From NCBI RefSeq assembly GCF_900111125.1, contig NZ_FOGE01000002.1:372001-436000 (forward strand): DNA of 64,000 nucleotides, in the 5' to 3' direction. A program made the position numbers and the translations under genes. Positions 17,742 through 27,368 of this stretch are shown piece by piece. Each line of letters begins with the position of its first letter. Position 1 is the first letter of the stretch. Below the pieces are notes generated by a model, which was not told where the DNA came from, did no database searches, and was given only the letters and a program-made list of their open reading frames with translations. The DNA comes from Sphingobium sp. YR768 (GTDB taxonomy: Bacteria; Pseudomonadota; Alphaproteobacteria; Sphingomonadales; Sphingomonadaceae).

Positions 17742-19138
17742 TTCACGTCTCCCGCGCCGATCTGGCCCAGTTCGAAATCGCTGACCGGTCGCAGCTTCGG
17801 ATTGGCGCTGTCATAGAGGAGCGCGCCGTCGATCCAGACCTTCTCCGGCCGCGTGTAGGTGCTGAAGGGATTGCCGTTCCACAGCACGACATCGGCCATC
17901 TTGCCGACCTTCAGGCTGCCGGTCTGTTCGGCAATGCCCATGGCCCGCGCCGGATTGATGGCGAGCCAGGTCCAGGCCAGTTCGTCGGAAATATTGATCC
18001 CCATGCGGCGGCCCGCGCCAAGCGCCTTGGCGGCTTCCTGATTGAGGCGCTGAATGCCATCCTGATCGTCGCTATGGACGATGGCGCAGGCGCCGGCCTG
18101 CTGCACCAGCGGGATATTTTCCTTGATCCCGTCATAGGCTTCCATCTTGAAGCCATACCAGTCGCCCCACATGGCCGAGCAGATGCCATTGTCGCGCAGC
18201 AGATCGGCGATCTTGTAGCTTTCGACCGCATGATGGAAAGCCGCGATCCGGTAGCCGAATTCCTTCGACATATCGATCACGTTCGCCATTTCATCGGCGC
18301 GATAGCAATGATTATGGACCAGGATCTTGCCTTCCAGCACGTCCGCCAGCGTTTCCATGCCGAGGTCGCGGGTCTGGTCCTTCCCGGCGGCGCGCTTCTT
18401 CTGATATTCGCGCGCCTTGATCCAGGTCTGGCGATCGACCGCGATATTGCCCATGCGGGTCGACGGCTCACGCCCCTTGCCGCCATAGACGCGCTTGGGA
18501 TTTTCGCCGCACGCCATTTTCAGGCCATAGGGCGCGCCGGGGAATTTCATCCCCTGCTGGGTGCGGGAAGGGACATTCTTGACCGTGACGCTGCGCCCGC
18601 CGAACAGATTGCCCGATCCGGGCAGGATCTGGAGCGTGGTGACGCCGCCATTGGCGAGCGCGCGGCCAAAGCCGGGGTCTTGTGGCCAGATGCTATGTTC
18701 GGCCCAGACATGGGGCGTCACGGGCGAGGTCATTTCATTGCCGTCCGACAGCGCATCGACGCCGGGCGAGGCATAGACGCCCAGATGGCTGTGAATGTCG
18801 ATCACGCCCGGCGTCACATATTTGCCGGCGCCGTCGAACACCGCGATATCGGCCGGGATCGGCGTGTCGGGGCCGCCGATGGCGACGATCTTGCCCTCCG
18901 ACAGGAAGACCACGCCCTTGTCGATGCGGCCGCCTTCCCCATCGAAGATGGTGGCGCCGCGGATCGCCGTGGGGCGACCGGGATAGGGCTTGTAGGTGGA
19001 GGGATAGGGATTTTCGGGCTCTGCCGAAGAACCCTGTGCGGCGGACGCCGGTTCATCCTTGTCCCGCTTTGCCGCGAGCGGGCCGGCGCTGCCCGCCAGC
19101 AGCGCCGCGATCAGCAGCCATCTGCCGCCAGTCTTCAT
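17738..19138 (-). CDS. Secreted amidohydrolase (imidazolonepropionase/prolidase-like)
   Basis: The 466-residue protein has a signal peptide (MKTGGRWLLIAALLAGSAGPLAA) and an intact amidohydrolase metal site: VIDIHSHLGVYASPG (HxH), VHNHCYRADEM, and IVHSDDQDG. The N-terminal beta-sandwich TAIRGATIFDGEGG and the C-terminal GSLKVGKMADVVLWNGNP are typical. Family members hydrolyse cyclic amides or X-Pro dipeptides; given the peptide transporter upstream, a dipeptidase role is plausible but inferred. ATGA overlaps link it to both neighbours. Confidence 0.88.
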   Translation of the reverse strand: MKTGGRWLLIAALLAGSAGPLAAKRDKDEPASAAQGSSAEPENPYPSTYKPYPGRPTAIRGATIFDGEGGRIDKGVVFLSEGKIVAIGGPDTPIPADIAVFDGAGKYVTPGVIDIHSHLGVYASPGVDALSDGNEMTSPVTPHVWAEHSIWPQDPGFGRALANGGVTTLQILPGSGNLFGGRSVTVKNVPSRTQQGMKFPGAPYGLKMACGENPKRVYGGKGREPSTRMGNIAVDRQTWIKAREYQKKRAAGKDQTRDLGMETLADVLEGKILVHNHCYRADEMANVIDMSKEFGYRIAAFHHAVESYKIADLLRDNGICSAMWGDWYGFKMEAYDGIKENIPLVQQAGACAIVHSDDQDGIQRLNQEAAKALGAGRRMGINISDELAWTWLAINPARAMGIAEQTGSLKVGKMADVVLWNGNPFSTYTRPEKVWIDGALLYDSANPKLRPVSDFELGQIGAGDVK

Positions 19139-20658
19139 GCCTTTTCCTCCGAACCGATAAGATCGAGATGCATCATGCGTTTAATCCGGGGCGACACAAG
19201 CAGAACCAGCACCCCCACCACGACCGCGAACCAGCCGATTTGGGCATAGACGTCAAGCACTTGGGCAACATTTCCGACTTCGCCGCTGCCCGTCGCGCGG
19301 GCGATGAGGCCGGCGATGAAATTGCCCGCCGCCATGGCGAGGAACCATGTGCCCATAACCAGCCCGACCATCGACGATACCGACAGGCGGGTCATGGCGG
19401 ACAGGCCCACCGGCGAGAAGCAGAGTTCGGCCAGCGTATGGAACAGGTAGATGAGGAAGACGAACAGGACCGGCGTCAGGTTCGCGCCCGCCATCGCCGC
19501 ACCCGCGACCAGCACCAGAAAGCCCGCGCCGCACAGGATGAGGCCGATGCCGAACTTCGCGGGCGAGGAGGGTTCGAGACGGCGCTTGTCAAGGAAGGTC
19601 CACAGCACCGCGAAGAGCGGCGCGAACAGGATGATGAAGACCGAATTGACCGACTGGAACAGCGAGGCGGGAACCTCCCAGCCCAATATGGCGCGGTCGA
19701 CATTGCGGTCGGTGAATATGTTGAGCGACGATCCGGTCTGTTCGAACAAGCCCCAGAAAAGCGGGTTGAGCGCGATCAGGAAGAGCGCGGCGAACATCCG
19801 GTCGCGATCCACCTTCCCCAACGTGCCGAGCGTGCGCCAGAGGATGTAGACGACGGTAAAGGCCGAGAAGGCGAGCAATGCATAACCCAATAGTTCTGCA
19901 TAGCGGATCACCAGCCAGATGGCGACGACGCCCAGCGCCGCGCCCAGATAGATGGTCCATTCCTGATTAAGACCGGCGGCGGTCGGCGCGCTGAGCGCTT
20001 TGGGTGCGGGCGGTTCGCCCTTGCCCAGCAGCCAGGGCCGCAACCAGACGAACATGACGAGGCCGGCGAGCATGCCGACGCCCGCCGCGCCGAAGCCCCA
20101 GCTCCAGCCCCAAAGCTCGCCCAGCAGGCCGCAGACGATCGGGCCGAGCATGCCGCCCATGTTGATGCCCATATAGAAGATGGAGAAGGCCGGGTCGCGG
20201 CGATGATCGTCGCGGGCGTAGAGTTCGCCCACCAGCACGGAGATATTGGCCTTCAGGAAGCCGGTGCCGACGATGATGCTGGCCAGCGCGAGGTAGAAGC
20301 CGTTGAGATAGAGCGGGTCCTGCCCCCCCGGTCCTTCGGTCATAGCGATCAGAAAATGGCCGATGGCGATAAAGACACCGCCCACCAGCACCGACTTGCG
20401 CGGCCCCAGGAATCGGTCTGACAGATAGCCGCCGATGACCGGCGTGATGTAAACCAGCGACGTATAGGCGCCGTAGAGAAGATAAGCCTTGTCCTCACCA
20501 AAGAGAAAATGTTTGGTGAGGTAGAAAATCAGGATGGCGCGCATCCCGTAATAGCTGAACCGTTCCCACATTTCCGCGAAGAAGAGCAAATATAGCCCGC
20601 GCGGATGACCGAGCCAGGTCTTGCCTAACTCGATCGCAATCTTGTCCGAAATCGCCAT
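19135..20658 (-). CDS. POT/PTR family proton-dependent peptide transporter
   Basis: The 507-residue inner-membrane protein belongs to the proton-coupled oligopeptide transporters. Helix 1 has the ExxERxxYY-type motif (FFAEMWERFSYYGMRAIL), and helix 5 has FYMGINMGGMLGPI. About 14 transmembrane helices are visible. It imports di- and tripeptides. AAGGG precedes the ATG at 20658. It is the first gene of a three-gene operon with the two amidohydrolase-fold genes, joined by four-base overlaps. Confidence 0.93.
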   Translation of the reverse strand: MAISDKIAIELGKTWLGHPRGLYLLFFAEMWERFSYYGMRAILIFYLTKHFLFGEDKAYLLYGAYTSLVYITPVIGGYLSDRFLGPRKSVLVGGVFIAIGHFLIAMTEGPGGQDPLYLNGFYLALASIIVGTGFLKANISVLVGELYARDDHRRDPAFSIFYMGINMGGMLGPIVCGLLGELWGWSWGFGAAGVGMLAGLVMFVWLRPWLLGKGEPPAPKALSAPTAAGLNQEWTIYLGAALGVVAIWLVIRYAELLGYALLAFSAFTVVYILWRTLGTLGKVDRDRMFAALFLIALNPLFWGLFEQTGSSLNIFTDRNVDRAILGWEVPASLFQSVNSVFIILFAPLFAVLWTFLDKRRLEPSSPAKFGIGLILCGAGFLVLVAGAAMAGANLTPVLFVFLIYLFHTLAELCFSPVGLSAMTRLSVSSMVGLVMGTWFLAMAAGNFIAGLIARATGSGEVGNVAQVLDVYAQIGWFAVVVGVLVLLVSPRIKRMMHLDLIGSEEKA

Positions 20659-20800
20659 TCGGCACCCTTTATCACTATCTTGTTTCCGGCCGCCGAGCAC
20701 GGGGCCGCTTATGGAAACAGCCTAGAGCGGAAGGGTTCGTCCTGTCAAAAGCCCCGCCTGCTCTTGCGCTCGCGGCCGTGCCGCGCCATCTGTCGCTGCG

Positions 20801-21379
20801 ATGTTCAACGACCTCTCCTCACCGCTCGCCCTGCTCCAGACCCGCCGTTCCGGCAAGCCGCGCGATCTGGTCGCCCCCGGCCCGGATGACGCGCAGTTGC
20901 GGCAGATACTGGAAGTGGCGCTGCGCACGCCCGACCATGGCAAGCTGGCGCCCTGGCGGTTCGTGATCGTGCCGCAGGACAGGCGCGATGCGCTGGCGGC
21001 GCTGCTGGAAGCAGCCTATCGCGCAGAAAAGCCGGAAGCCGGGCGGCTTGAGATCGAGGCGATGCACCAGTTTGCGCAGCAGGCGCCGACTTTGGTGGTG
21101 GCGATGTCGAAGCCGGTCGCGGGCAGCAAGATTCCGGTCTGGGAACAGGAATTGTCCGCCGGCGCGTCGATCATGAACCTGCTGCATGCCACCCATGCGC
21201 TGGGCTTTGCCGGCGGCTGGCTGACCGGATGGCCCAGCTTCAACGACGATGTGCGCGATGCCTTTGGCGGGGCGGACGAGAAGATCGCCGGATTCGTTTT
21301 CATCGGCACGCCGGGCAAGCCGCAGGAAGAGCGTCCTCGGCCAGAATATGACGATATCGTATCGACCTGGGACAGATAA
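20801..21379 (+). CDS. Nitroreductase-family FMN protein (YdjA-like)
   Basis: The 192-residue protein has the nitroreductase fold: N-terminal LLQTRRSGKPRDLVAPGPD (FMN phosphate contacts), RTPDHGKLAPWRFV, and AGASIMNLLHATHALGFAGGWLTG. The length and the HGKLAPWRF segment fit the compact YdjA branch. It reduces nitro or enal compounds with NAD(P)H in vitro; physiological substrate unknown. A GntR gene follows after 71 bp. Confidence 0.9.
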   Translation: MFNDLSSPLALLQTRRSGKPRDLVAPGPDDAQLRQILEVALRTPDHGKLAPWRFVIVPQDRRDALAALLEAAYRAEKPEAGRLEIEAMHQFAQQAPTLVVAMSKPVAGSKIPVWEQELSAGASIMNLLHATHALGFAGGWLTGWPSFNDDVRDAFGGADEKIAGFVFIGTPGKPQEERPRPEYDDIVSTWDR

Positions 21380-21450
21380 TTACACGGACGTAAAGCAATA
21401 GGCAATTTCCTAGCTTGACCCCTATGGCTGTATTATGGCACTGATGCACC

Positions 21451-21795
21451 ATGGCCGACGAATCCAAACCCGTCTATCTCCGCCTGCGTGAGATCATTGC
21501 CGCCTCCATCCTGGATGGGGATTTTTCCGATGGCGATCTGTTGCCGTCGGTCCGTGCCTTCGCCGCGACGCAGGGCGCCAATCCGCTGACGGTGGCGAAG
21601 GCCTATCAGAGCTTTCAGGATGATGGGCTGGTGGTGGTGAAGCGCGGTGTGGGCATGTTCGTGGCCGATGGCGCGACCCGCCGCCTGCGCGAAATGGAGC
21701 GCGCGCACTTCATCGAAAATGTCTGGCCGCCGGTCGCGGCGCAGATCCGGCGGCTGGGGCTGCGGATCGACGATCTGGATATGGCTAAGGCTTAG
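21451..21795 (+). CDS. GntR-family (YtrA-type) transcriptional regulator
   Basis: The 114-residue protein has an N-terminal winged helix (PVYLRLREIIAASILDGDFSDGDLLPSVRAFAA, then NPLTVAKAYQSFQDDGLVVVKRGVGMFV) and only a short C-terminal helix, the YtrA-subfamily layout. Such regulators usually control adjacent ABC transporters, but none is present, so its target is not evident. Confidence 0.88.
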   Translation: MADESKPVYLRLREIIAASILDGDFSDGDLLPSVRAFAATQGANPLTVAKAYQSFQDDGLVVVKRGVGMFVADGATRRLREMERAHFIENVWPPVAAQIRRLGLRIDDLDMAKA

Positions 21796-21803
21796 GATAG
21801 CCT

Positions 21804-21868
21804 TGTTCCTGCGAAAACAGGAACCAAGTTCTGGCCTCTCAACTGGGCTCCTGCTTTCGCAGGAGCAC
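21804..21868. repeat. Paired hairpin repeat between convergent genes
   Basis: Two hairpins lie side by side: GTTCCTGCGAAAACAGGAAC and GCTCCTGCTTTCGCAGGAGC. They separate the end of the GntR gene from the end of the TPR gene and may terminate both. Confidence 0.75.
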
Positions 21869-21882
21869 TTCATGCCTAAATT

Positions 21883-23922
21883 CTATAAGGCCGCGAGCGC
21901 GTCCATCGCTTCCTGACGGCCGGGGAAGCCGGAGACTGCCGCCGCGCGCGCCAGAGCCAGTTTCGCCTCGCCCTTCCGCCCGGCGGCGGCATAGACCTGC
22001 CCCAGATGCAGTTGCAGCGCGGGCGCGTCGGGAGCCAGAGCGACGGCCTTTTCCAGCAGATCGACGGGCACCGGGCCCTTCTCGCCGCTTTTGAACAAGA
22101 CCCACCCGAACATATCGGCCATCACCGGATTGCCCGGCATCAGGCGATAGGCATGGGCGGCATAGGCGCGGGCGGCGGCGCGATCGCCGCTTTCCAGCGC
22201 GGCGCGGGCGAGATCGGCCATCAGCAGCGCGTCATTGTCGCCCAATTGCCCCCGTACGGCGCGCAGCATCCGCAGCGCGGTGCGCCAGTCCTGTGCTTGC
22301 GCCGCGACACTGGCGGCAAGACGTTGTGCCTCCACATCATTGGGATTTTGCGAGAGGAAGAGTTGCACCACCTGCCCGGCACGGGCGGGATTGCCAACGC
22401 GGCCCCAGGCGGCGGCCAGCCGCAGCGCGGCGTCGCGATCGAAGCGGATATTGCCCGCCGCCTCATAGGCGCGGACGGCCTGTTGCGGCTGACCGGCGGT
22501 GGCGAGTGCATCGCCCAGGATCAGCCAGGCGTCGGGCGCACCGGGATTGGCGCGGCTGAGCGCACGGGCGCGGCTAAGTGCCTCCTCCGGCTGACCCGTG
22601 CTGAGCAGGGCGCGGATATAGGGGATATTGTCGCGGGCGGTGGCGACACTGGACGGTGGCGACGCAGCCAGCATGGCGTCGCGCGAGTTGGCGAAGGCAT
22701 CGGTCGCGGGGCGCACTGGCCAGACGGCACGGGCGAGCATATCGGCGGCCATGGCGCGCTCACCCAGCGCCTCCTGCGCGCGGGCGGCCAGCGTCAATAT
22801 ATAGGGATCGGCGTCGCGCTGGGCGACGACCGGGGCGAGCGTGGACGCCGCCGACGCATAATCGCCATTCAGATAATAGGCCCGGCCTAGCAATGTGCGG
22901 GCGGTGCGGTTGTCCGGCTGCGCAGCGACCAGTGGCGCCAGCGTATCGGCCGCCAGCACGGCATTGCCATCCTCCATATGCAATATGGCGCGCAGCAATT
23001 GGGTCGCGGGCTCCGCGTCCAGTCGTCCCTTGGTGCGATCGAGCAGCTTGCGGGCAAGGTCGCCCTGCCCCGCCCGCGCGGCCATCACCGCCTGAAACAT
23101 CCATGCGCGCGGATTGGCGGGGTCGAGCGCCAGCAGGCGACGGCTAAGGCTGAGCGCCTTGCTCGCCTGTCCGGCGTCCGCCAGCGTAGCGGCATATTGC
23201 TCCAGCGCCGGGACCGAATCCGGGTTCGCGGCCAGCGCCCGGTCGAACCAGGGCAGCGAAGCGATTAGGCCATATTGGGCGCGGACCAGCTCGCCGCGCA
23301 GGGCGAGCGCCCGGGCATTGCCGGGCGCCAGCGCCACCGCCCGGTCGGCGGCGACGATGGCGCCTGCCTGATCCCCCATGGCGATGCGGAAGCGGCCGAG
23401 ATCGATCCAGTTTTCCGGATCATTGGGGGCAAGGGCCAGCGCCTGTTCCAATGCGGTGCGGGCGGCATAGGCGTCGCCCAGCGCCAGAGACGCGCGAGCG
23501 ATGACACGCGCGGCCGGTACGGCATCGGCTTCGGGCAGATCGGAAGCGCGGGCTTCTCGCAGAGCGCCCTGCATATCCCCTTGCAGGAACAGCGCCTGCG
23601 CCATGACGGCACGGGTCTGCGATGCCGTTTGGCCCAGCGCGCGCGCCCGTTCCGCCTCGCCCTGCGCGCCGGAGCCATCGCCCAATTCCGCCAGCGCGCG
23701 GGCCTGCGCCGCGCGGACATCGGCGGCGCGCGGATTGGCCTTGATCGCATTCATCAGCTCGACCCGCGCGGTGCGGGCGTCGCCCTTGTCCAGCGCCGCA
23801 AGGCCGCGCGTCAGGGCAGCGCTGCCGTCCCGCTCATGCGCGCGCCATTGCCACAGGCCGGCGGCGCCAAGCAGCAGGGCCGCGACGCCCAGAATCAGGA
23901 TCAGTCGGGTGCGGCGCATCAA
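21883..23922 (-). CDS. TPR-repeat protein of the PEP-CTERM/exopolysaccharide cassette (PrsT-like)
   Basis: The 679-residue protein has an N-terminal membrane anchor (LILILGVAALLLGAAGLW) followed by tandem tetratricopeptide units, for example ALEQALALAPNDPENWIDLG and AIVAADRAVALAPGNARALA. It faces the periplasm. In PEP-CTERM systems a TPR protein (PrsT) accompanies PrsK and PrsR; this one is shorter than usual, so the PrsT name is by context. Its ATG overlaps the prsR stop by four bases. Confidence 0.82.
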   Translation of the reverse strand: MMRRTRLILILGVAALLLGAAGLWQWRAHERDGSAALTRGLAALDKGDARTARVELMNAIKANPRAADVRAAQARALAELGDGSGAQGEAERARALGQTASQTRAVMAQALFLQGDMQGALREARASDLPEADAVPAARVIARASLALGDAYAARTALEQALALAPNDPENWIDLGRFRIAMGDQAGAIVAADRAVALAPGNARALALRGELVRAQYGLIASLPWFDRALAANPDSVPALEQYAATLADAGQASKALSLSRRLLALDPANPRAWMFQAVMAARAGQGDLARKLLDRTKGRLDAEPATQLLRAILHMEDGNAVLAADTLAPLVAAQPDNRTARTLLGRAYYLNGDYASAASTLAPVVAQRDADPYILTLAARAQEALGERAMAADMLARAVWPVRPATDAFANSRDAMLAASPPSSVATARDNIPYIRALLSTGQPEEALSRARALSRANPGAPDAWLILGDALATAGQPQQAVRAYEAAGNIRFDRDAALRLAAAWGRVGNPARAGQVVQLFLSQNPNDVEAQRLAASVAAQAQDWRTALRMLRAVRGQLGDNDALLMADLARAALESGDRAAARAYAAHAYRLMPGNPVMADMFGWVLFKSGEKGPVPVDLLEKAVALAPDAPALQLHLGQVYAAAGRKGEAKLALARAAAVSGFPGRQEAMDALAAL

Positions 23923-25283
23923 TTCTGCATCTGATATTGTTTGAGCAGGTCGTAGAGGGTCGGCCGGCTGATCCCCAATATCTTGGCCGCGCCGGAGATA
24001 TTGCCGTCCGTCCGGGCGATGGCGCGACGGATGGCGCGGCGGTCGGCCATTTCGCGCGCGGCCTTCAGGTTCACGACATCGCCGCCGTCCGCCCGTTCGT
24101 CATCCAGATCGAGGTCGGCGGCGGTGATGAGCTTGCCATCGGCCATGATGACGGCGCGCTTCATGCGATTTTCCAGTTCGCGCACATTGCCGGGCCAGGC
24201 CCAGGCGTCGAGCGCGGCCAGCGCATCGGGCGCCAGCCCCTTGACCTGCGGGTTCATGTCGCGGGCAAAGCGGCTGAGGAAATGGCGCGCCAGCAGGGCC
24301 GGGTCGCCGGGGCGATCGCGCAGCGGCGGAATGCGCACGGTGATTTCAGCGAGGCGATAATAGAGATCTTCGCGGAAGGTGCCGGCGGCGATCATCGCCT
24401 CCAGATCCTGATGGGTGGCGCACACGATGCGGGTGTCGACCGCGATCGACTGGCGGCCGCCAATCCGTTCGATCACCCGTTCCTGAAGGAAGCGCAGCAG
24501 CTTCACCTGCAACGGTAACGGAATGTCCCCTACCTCGTCCAGGAAGAGCGTGCCGCCCTGCGCCTGTTCAATCTTGCCGGGCGTCATCTTGATCGCGCCG
24601 GTGAAAGCGCCCTTTTCATGGCCGAACAGTTCGGATTCGAGCAGGGTTTCGGGGATCGCCGCGCAGTTGATCGCGACGAAGGCACCGGTGCGGCGGGGGC
24701 TGGCATCATGCAGGCCCTGCGCCAGCAACTCCTTGCCGGTGCCGCTGGCGCCCAGCAGCAGGACCGAGACATTGGCGCTGGCGACCCGTTCGATGGTGCG
24801 GGCGACCTTCATCATCTCCGGCGCGCCGCTGATCAGGCGGCCCAGCACGCGGCCATCCTCCGGCGCGACATCGGCCAGCCGCACATTCTCCCGCTCCAGA
24901 CCGTGGACGTGGAAGGCGCGGCGAACGATCAGGCCGAGTTCGTCGATATCGACCGGCTTCTGGTAGAAATCATAAGCGCCACCCGCGATCGCATCCAACG
25001 CGCTTTCCCGCGCGCCATGGCCGGACGCGACGATGATCTTGGTATCGGGCTTGATCTTCAGCATCTCCGCCAGCGTAGCGAAACCTTCGCTGGTGCCGTC
25101 CGGATCGGGCGGCAGGCCAAGGTCGAGCGTCACCACATCGGGCGCTTCCGCCCGCAGCATCTCGATCGCTTCCTCCCGGTCGCCGGCGATGAAGAGCTGA
25201 TAATCCTCATAGGCCCAGCGCAATTGCCGTTGCAGGCCCGGATCATCCTCCACGATCAGCAATTTGGGGCGGGTGTCGCTCAT
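23919..25283 (-). CDS. prsR: PrsR-type sigma-54-dependent response regulator
   Basis: The 454-residue NtrC-family activator has a receiver domain with phospho-acceptor Asp about 54 (VVTLDLGLPPD), an AAA+ domain with GASGTGKELLAQ (Walker A), the sigma-54 contact GAFTGA and GGTLFLDEVGD (Walker B), and a C-terminal Fis-type HTH (NISGAAKILGISRPTLYDLL). It fits PrsR, which with PrsK activates PEP-CTERM and exopolysaccharide genes. The start shares one base with the prsK stop (TGATG). Confidence 0.93.
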   Translation of the reverse strand: MSDTRPKLLIVEDDPGLQRQLRWAYEDYQLFIAGDREEAIEMLRAEAPDVVTLDLGLPPDPDGTSEGFATLAEMLKIKPDTKIIVASGHGARESALDAIAGGAYDFYQKPVDIDELGLIVRRAFHVHGLERENVRLADVAPEDGRVLGRLISGAPEMMKVARTIERVASANVSVLLLGASGTGKELLAQGLHDASPRRTGAFVAINCAAIPETLLESELFGHEKGAFTGAIKMTPGKIEQAQGGTLFLDEVGDIPLPLQVKLLRFLQERVIERIGGRQSIAVDTRIVCATHQDLEAMIAAGTFREDLYYRLAEITVRIPPLRDRPGDPALLARHFLSRFARDMNPQVKGLAPDALAALDAWAWPGNVRELENRMKRAVIMADGKLITAADLDLDDERADGGDVVNLKAAREMADRRAIRRAIARTDGNISGAAKILGISRPTLYDLLKQYQMQN

Positions 25284-27355
25284 CAGGCGGCCTTCTCTTT
25301 ACGATCGGATAGCGGCGCCAGTGGCAGGCGCAGGGTGAAACGGCTGCCGACGCCGGGTTTGCTGTCCACGTCGATGCGGCCGCCCATCGCCTCCGCCAGG
25401 CTGCGCGCCTCGAACGCGCCAAGGCCGAAACCGCCGGTCTTGCTGGAGGAAAAGGGTTTGAACAGGTCACGACGGACATATTCGGCGCTCATGCCCTTGC
25501 CCCGGTCGATCACCTCGACAATCACGTCCTGCGCATCGGCAGACAGGCGCAGATCGACCGGGCTGCCGGGCGGGCTGGCGTCTATGGCATTTTGCATCAG
25601 ATGCTGGACGATCTGTTCGACGCGGGCGGGATCGGCCAGCGCCAGCGGGGCGTCTCCACTGACCTGAACGGCATGCTGGCGTGCGCGGGCCTGGGCAAGC
25701 TGGACCAGCAGGTCGCGCAGCGGCATGGGCCGGGGTTCTTCGGGCCGCCCCTTATTATGCAGCGACAGGCGGGCGAGCATGTCGTTCATCTTGCCCACCG
25801 ACTCCTTGAGCGTCAGCAGCATGTCGGCGCGAAATTCGGGATTGTCGGCGTGCCGCTCCGCATTGCGGGAGAGTAGCGACAACTGGCTGACCAGATTCTT
25901 GATGTCATGGGCGATGAAGGCGAAGCGGCGGTTGAATTCGTCGAAACGCTGGGCGTCGTCCAGCGCCTGCTGCCCCTGCGCTTCGCTGATATGGGTGGCC
26001 GCCTGTCGCCCGGCGGCACGTAGCATGTCGAAATCCTCCCAGTCCAGCCGCCGGTCGACGGGCGGCCGGGCCAGCAGGATAGCCCCGATCAGTCGGCCAT
26101 AATGGATCAGCGGCACCAGCGCCCAGGCGCGGCGGTCCTGCATCAACCAGTCGGGCAGGTCGAGTGTCCCCTCCCCGCCCTTCAGCCGGGCGAGGTCGAC
26201 GATCCAGCCGCTCTTCTCCAGCTTGCGGACGATGGCGAACGGCACGGTGCCGACGGCGGCCAGATCGTCATTCCAGTTCCAATGGGTTTCGAAGATCAGG
26301 TCGCCGCTGTCGTCGCGCAGCATCAGCATGGCGGCCGGGCTGTCGGTGATGTCGGCCACCGCCTTCGCCACCCGTTCGCCCAGCGGCGCGGCGTCTTCAC
26401 CGGGGCGGCCGATGGTTTCGCCAAAGCGCATCCACTCGGTGCGATAATCATAGCGATGCTGGAAGAAATGCTTGGCCACCTGCACCCGCCACAGCGCCCG
26501 GATGCGGGGCGATGGCAGCAGGACCAGCGCGGTAACGGCGATGAAGAAGACCGCTGCAATCTCCACCAGACGGGCATAGGGTCCGGCGATCAGTTCGATC
26601 AGCACCGCGACGGCGACCAGCACCGCGACATAGAGGGCGACCGCCACGATAGAGAGCGACTGGAAGGCGATGGTGCGCGACAGTTGCAGCCGCCCGGCCA
26701 TCCCCTTGCGCATGCCGATCGCCACTACGGGCACCAGCAGCGCCATCAACAGACCGCGCAGGGCATAAAGTTCGCTGACCCGGTTGGGCGCGAAATAGCA
26801 GATGGCGTAGAGATTGAGGTCGTAGGTCCACATCGCCGCCAGAGCGCCGAGCAGCAGGGCGATCCCGCCCCGCTCGCGCGATGGCCAGCCGGTATAGAGC
26901 TGATGCACCAGCAGCAGGCAGCCGATGGCCGTCATCATCCGCAAGACCAGCGAGCAGGTCAGCAGCGCGCGATGCAGGTCGCTGTCGACCGGCAGTTGCC
27001 GCCAGGTCAGGTCCGTGAAGGTCTGGATCAGGATCAGGCCGGCGACCGCCGCATAGACCGCCGCAATGGCGCCCCGCGCGCCGGTCCGCCCTACCGGTCC
27101 GCGGCGCCAGATGGTGAACAGCGCCAGCAGCCAGGCGGCGTTGCGAATGCTTTCGCCGATGCCCGACAGCGGCATCGACACCCCGCCGAAGGAGACATAG
27201 AGCGCCCAGCAGGATGTCAGCAGCAGCGCCGCCGCCAGCAGGCGCGGTTCGGGCGCGTCGGCGCGACGGCGCAGCAGGAAGATGCCCAGCGCGGCGAACA
27301 GCACCGCCGCCAGAGCATGGCCCCAGTCGCCGACAAATTGGAGGAGCGCGCCCAT
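25283..27355 (-). CDS. prsK: PrsK-type membrane sensor histidine kinase
   Basis: The 690-residue protein has about seven N-terminal transmembrane helices, a GAF-like domain (residues about 320-450), the DHp phospho-acceptor helix RRFAFIAHDIKNLVSQLSLL, and a C-terminal HATPase with an N-box (LMQNAIDASP) and G-boxes (DRGKGM; GGFGLGAFEAR). This is the PrsK architecture of XrtA/PEP-CTERM systems. It lies between the sugar transferase gene (14 bp gap) and prsR. Confidence 0.92.
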   Translation of the reverse strand: MGALLQFVGDWGHALAAVLFAALGIFLLRRRADAPEPRLLAAALLLTSCWALYVSFGGVSMPLSGIGESIRNAAWLLALFTIWRRGPVGRTGARGAIAAVYAAVAGLILIQTFTDLTWRQLPVDSDLHRALLTCSLVLRMMTAIGCLLLVHQLYTGWPSRERGGIALLLGALAAMWTYDLNLYAICYFAPNRVSELYALRGLLMALLVPVVAIGMRKGMAGRLQLSRTIAFQSLSIVAVALYVAVLVAVAVLIELIAGPYARLVEIAAVFFIAVTALVLLPSPRIRALWRVQVAKHFFQHRYDYRTEWMRFGETIGRPGEDAAPLGERVAKAVADITDSPAAMLMLRDDSGDLIFETHWNWNDDLAAVGTVPFAIVRKLEKSGWIVDLARLKGGEGTLDLPDWLMQDRRAWALVPLIHYGRLIGAILLARPPVDRRLDWEDFDMLRAAGRQAATHISEAQGQQALDDAQRFDEFNRRFAFIAHDIKNLVSQLSLLSRNAERHADNPEFRADMLLTLKESVGKMNDMLARLSLHNKGRPEEPRPMPLRDLLVQLAQARARQHAVQVSGDAPLALADPARVEQIVQHLMQNAIDASPPGSPVDLRLSADAQDVIVEVIDRGKGMSAEYVRRDLFKPFSSSKTGGFGLGAFEARSLAEAMGGRIDVDSKPGVGSRFTLRLPLAPLSDRKEKAA

Positions 27356-27368
27356 CGTCCGCTGGCCG

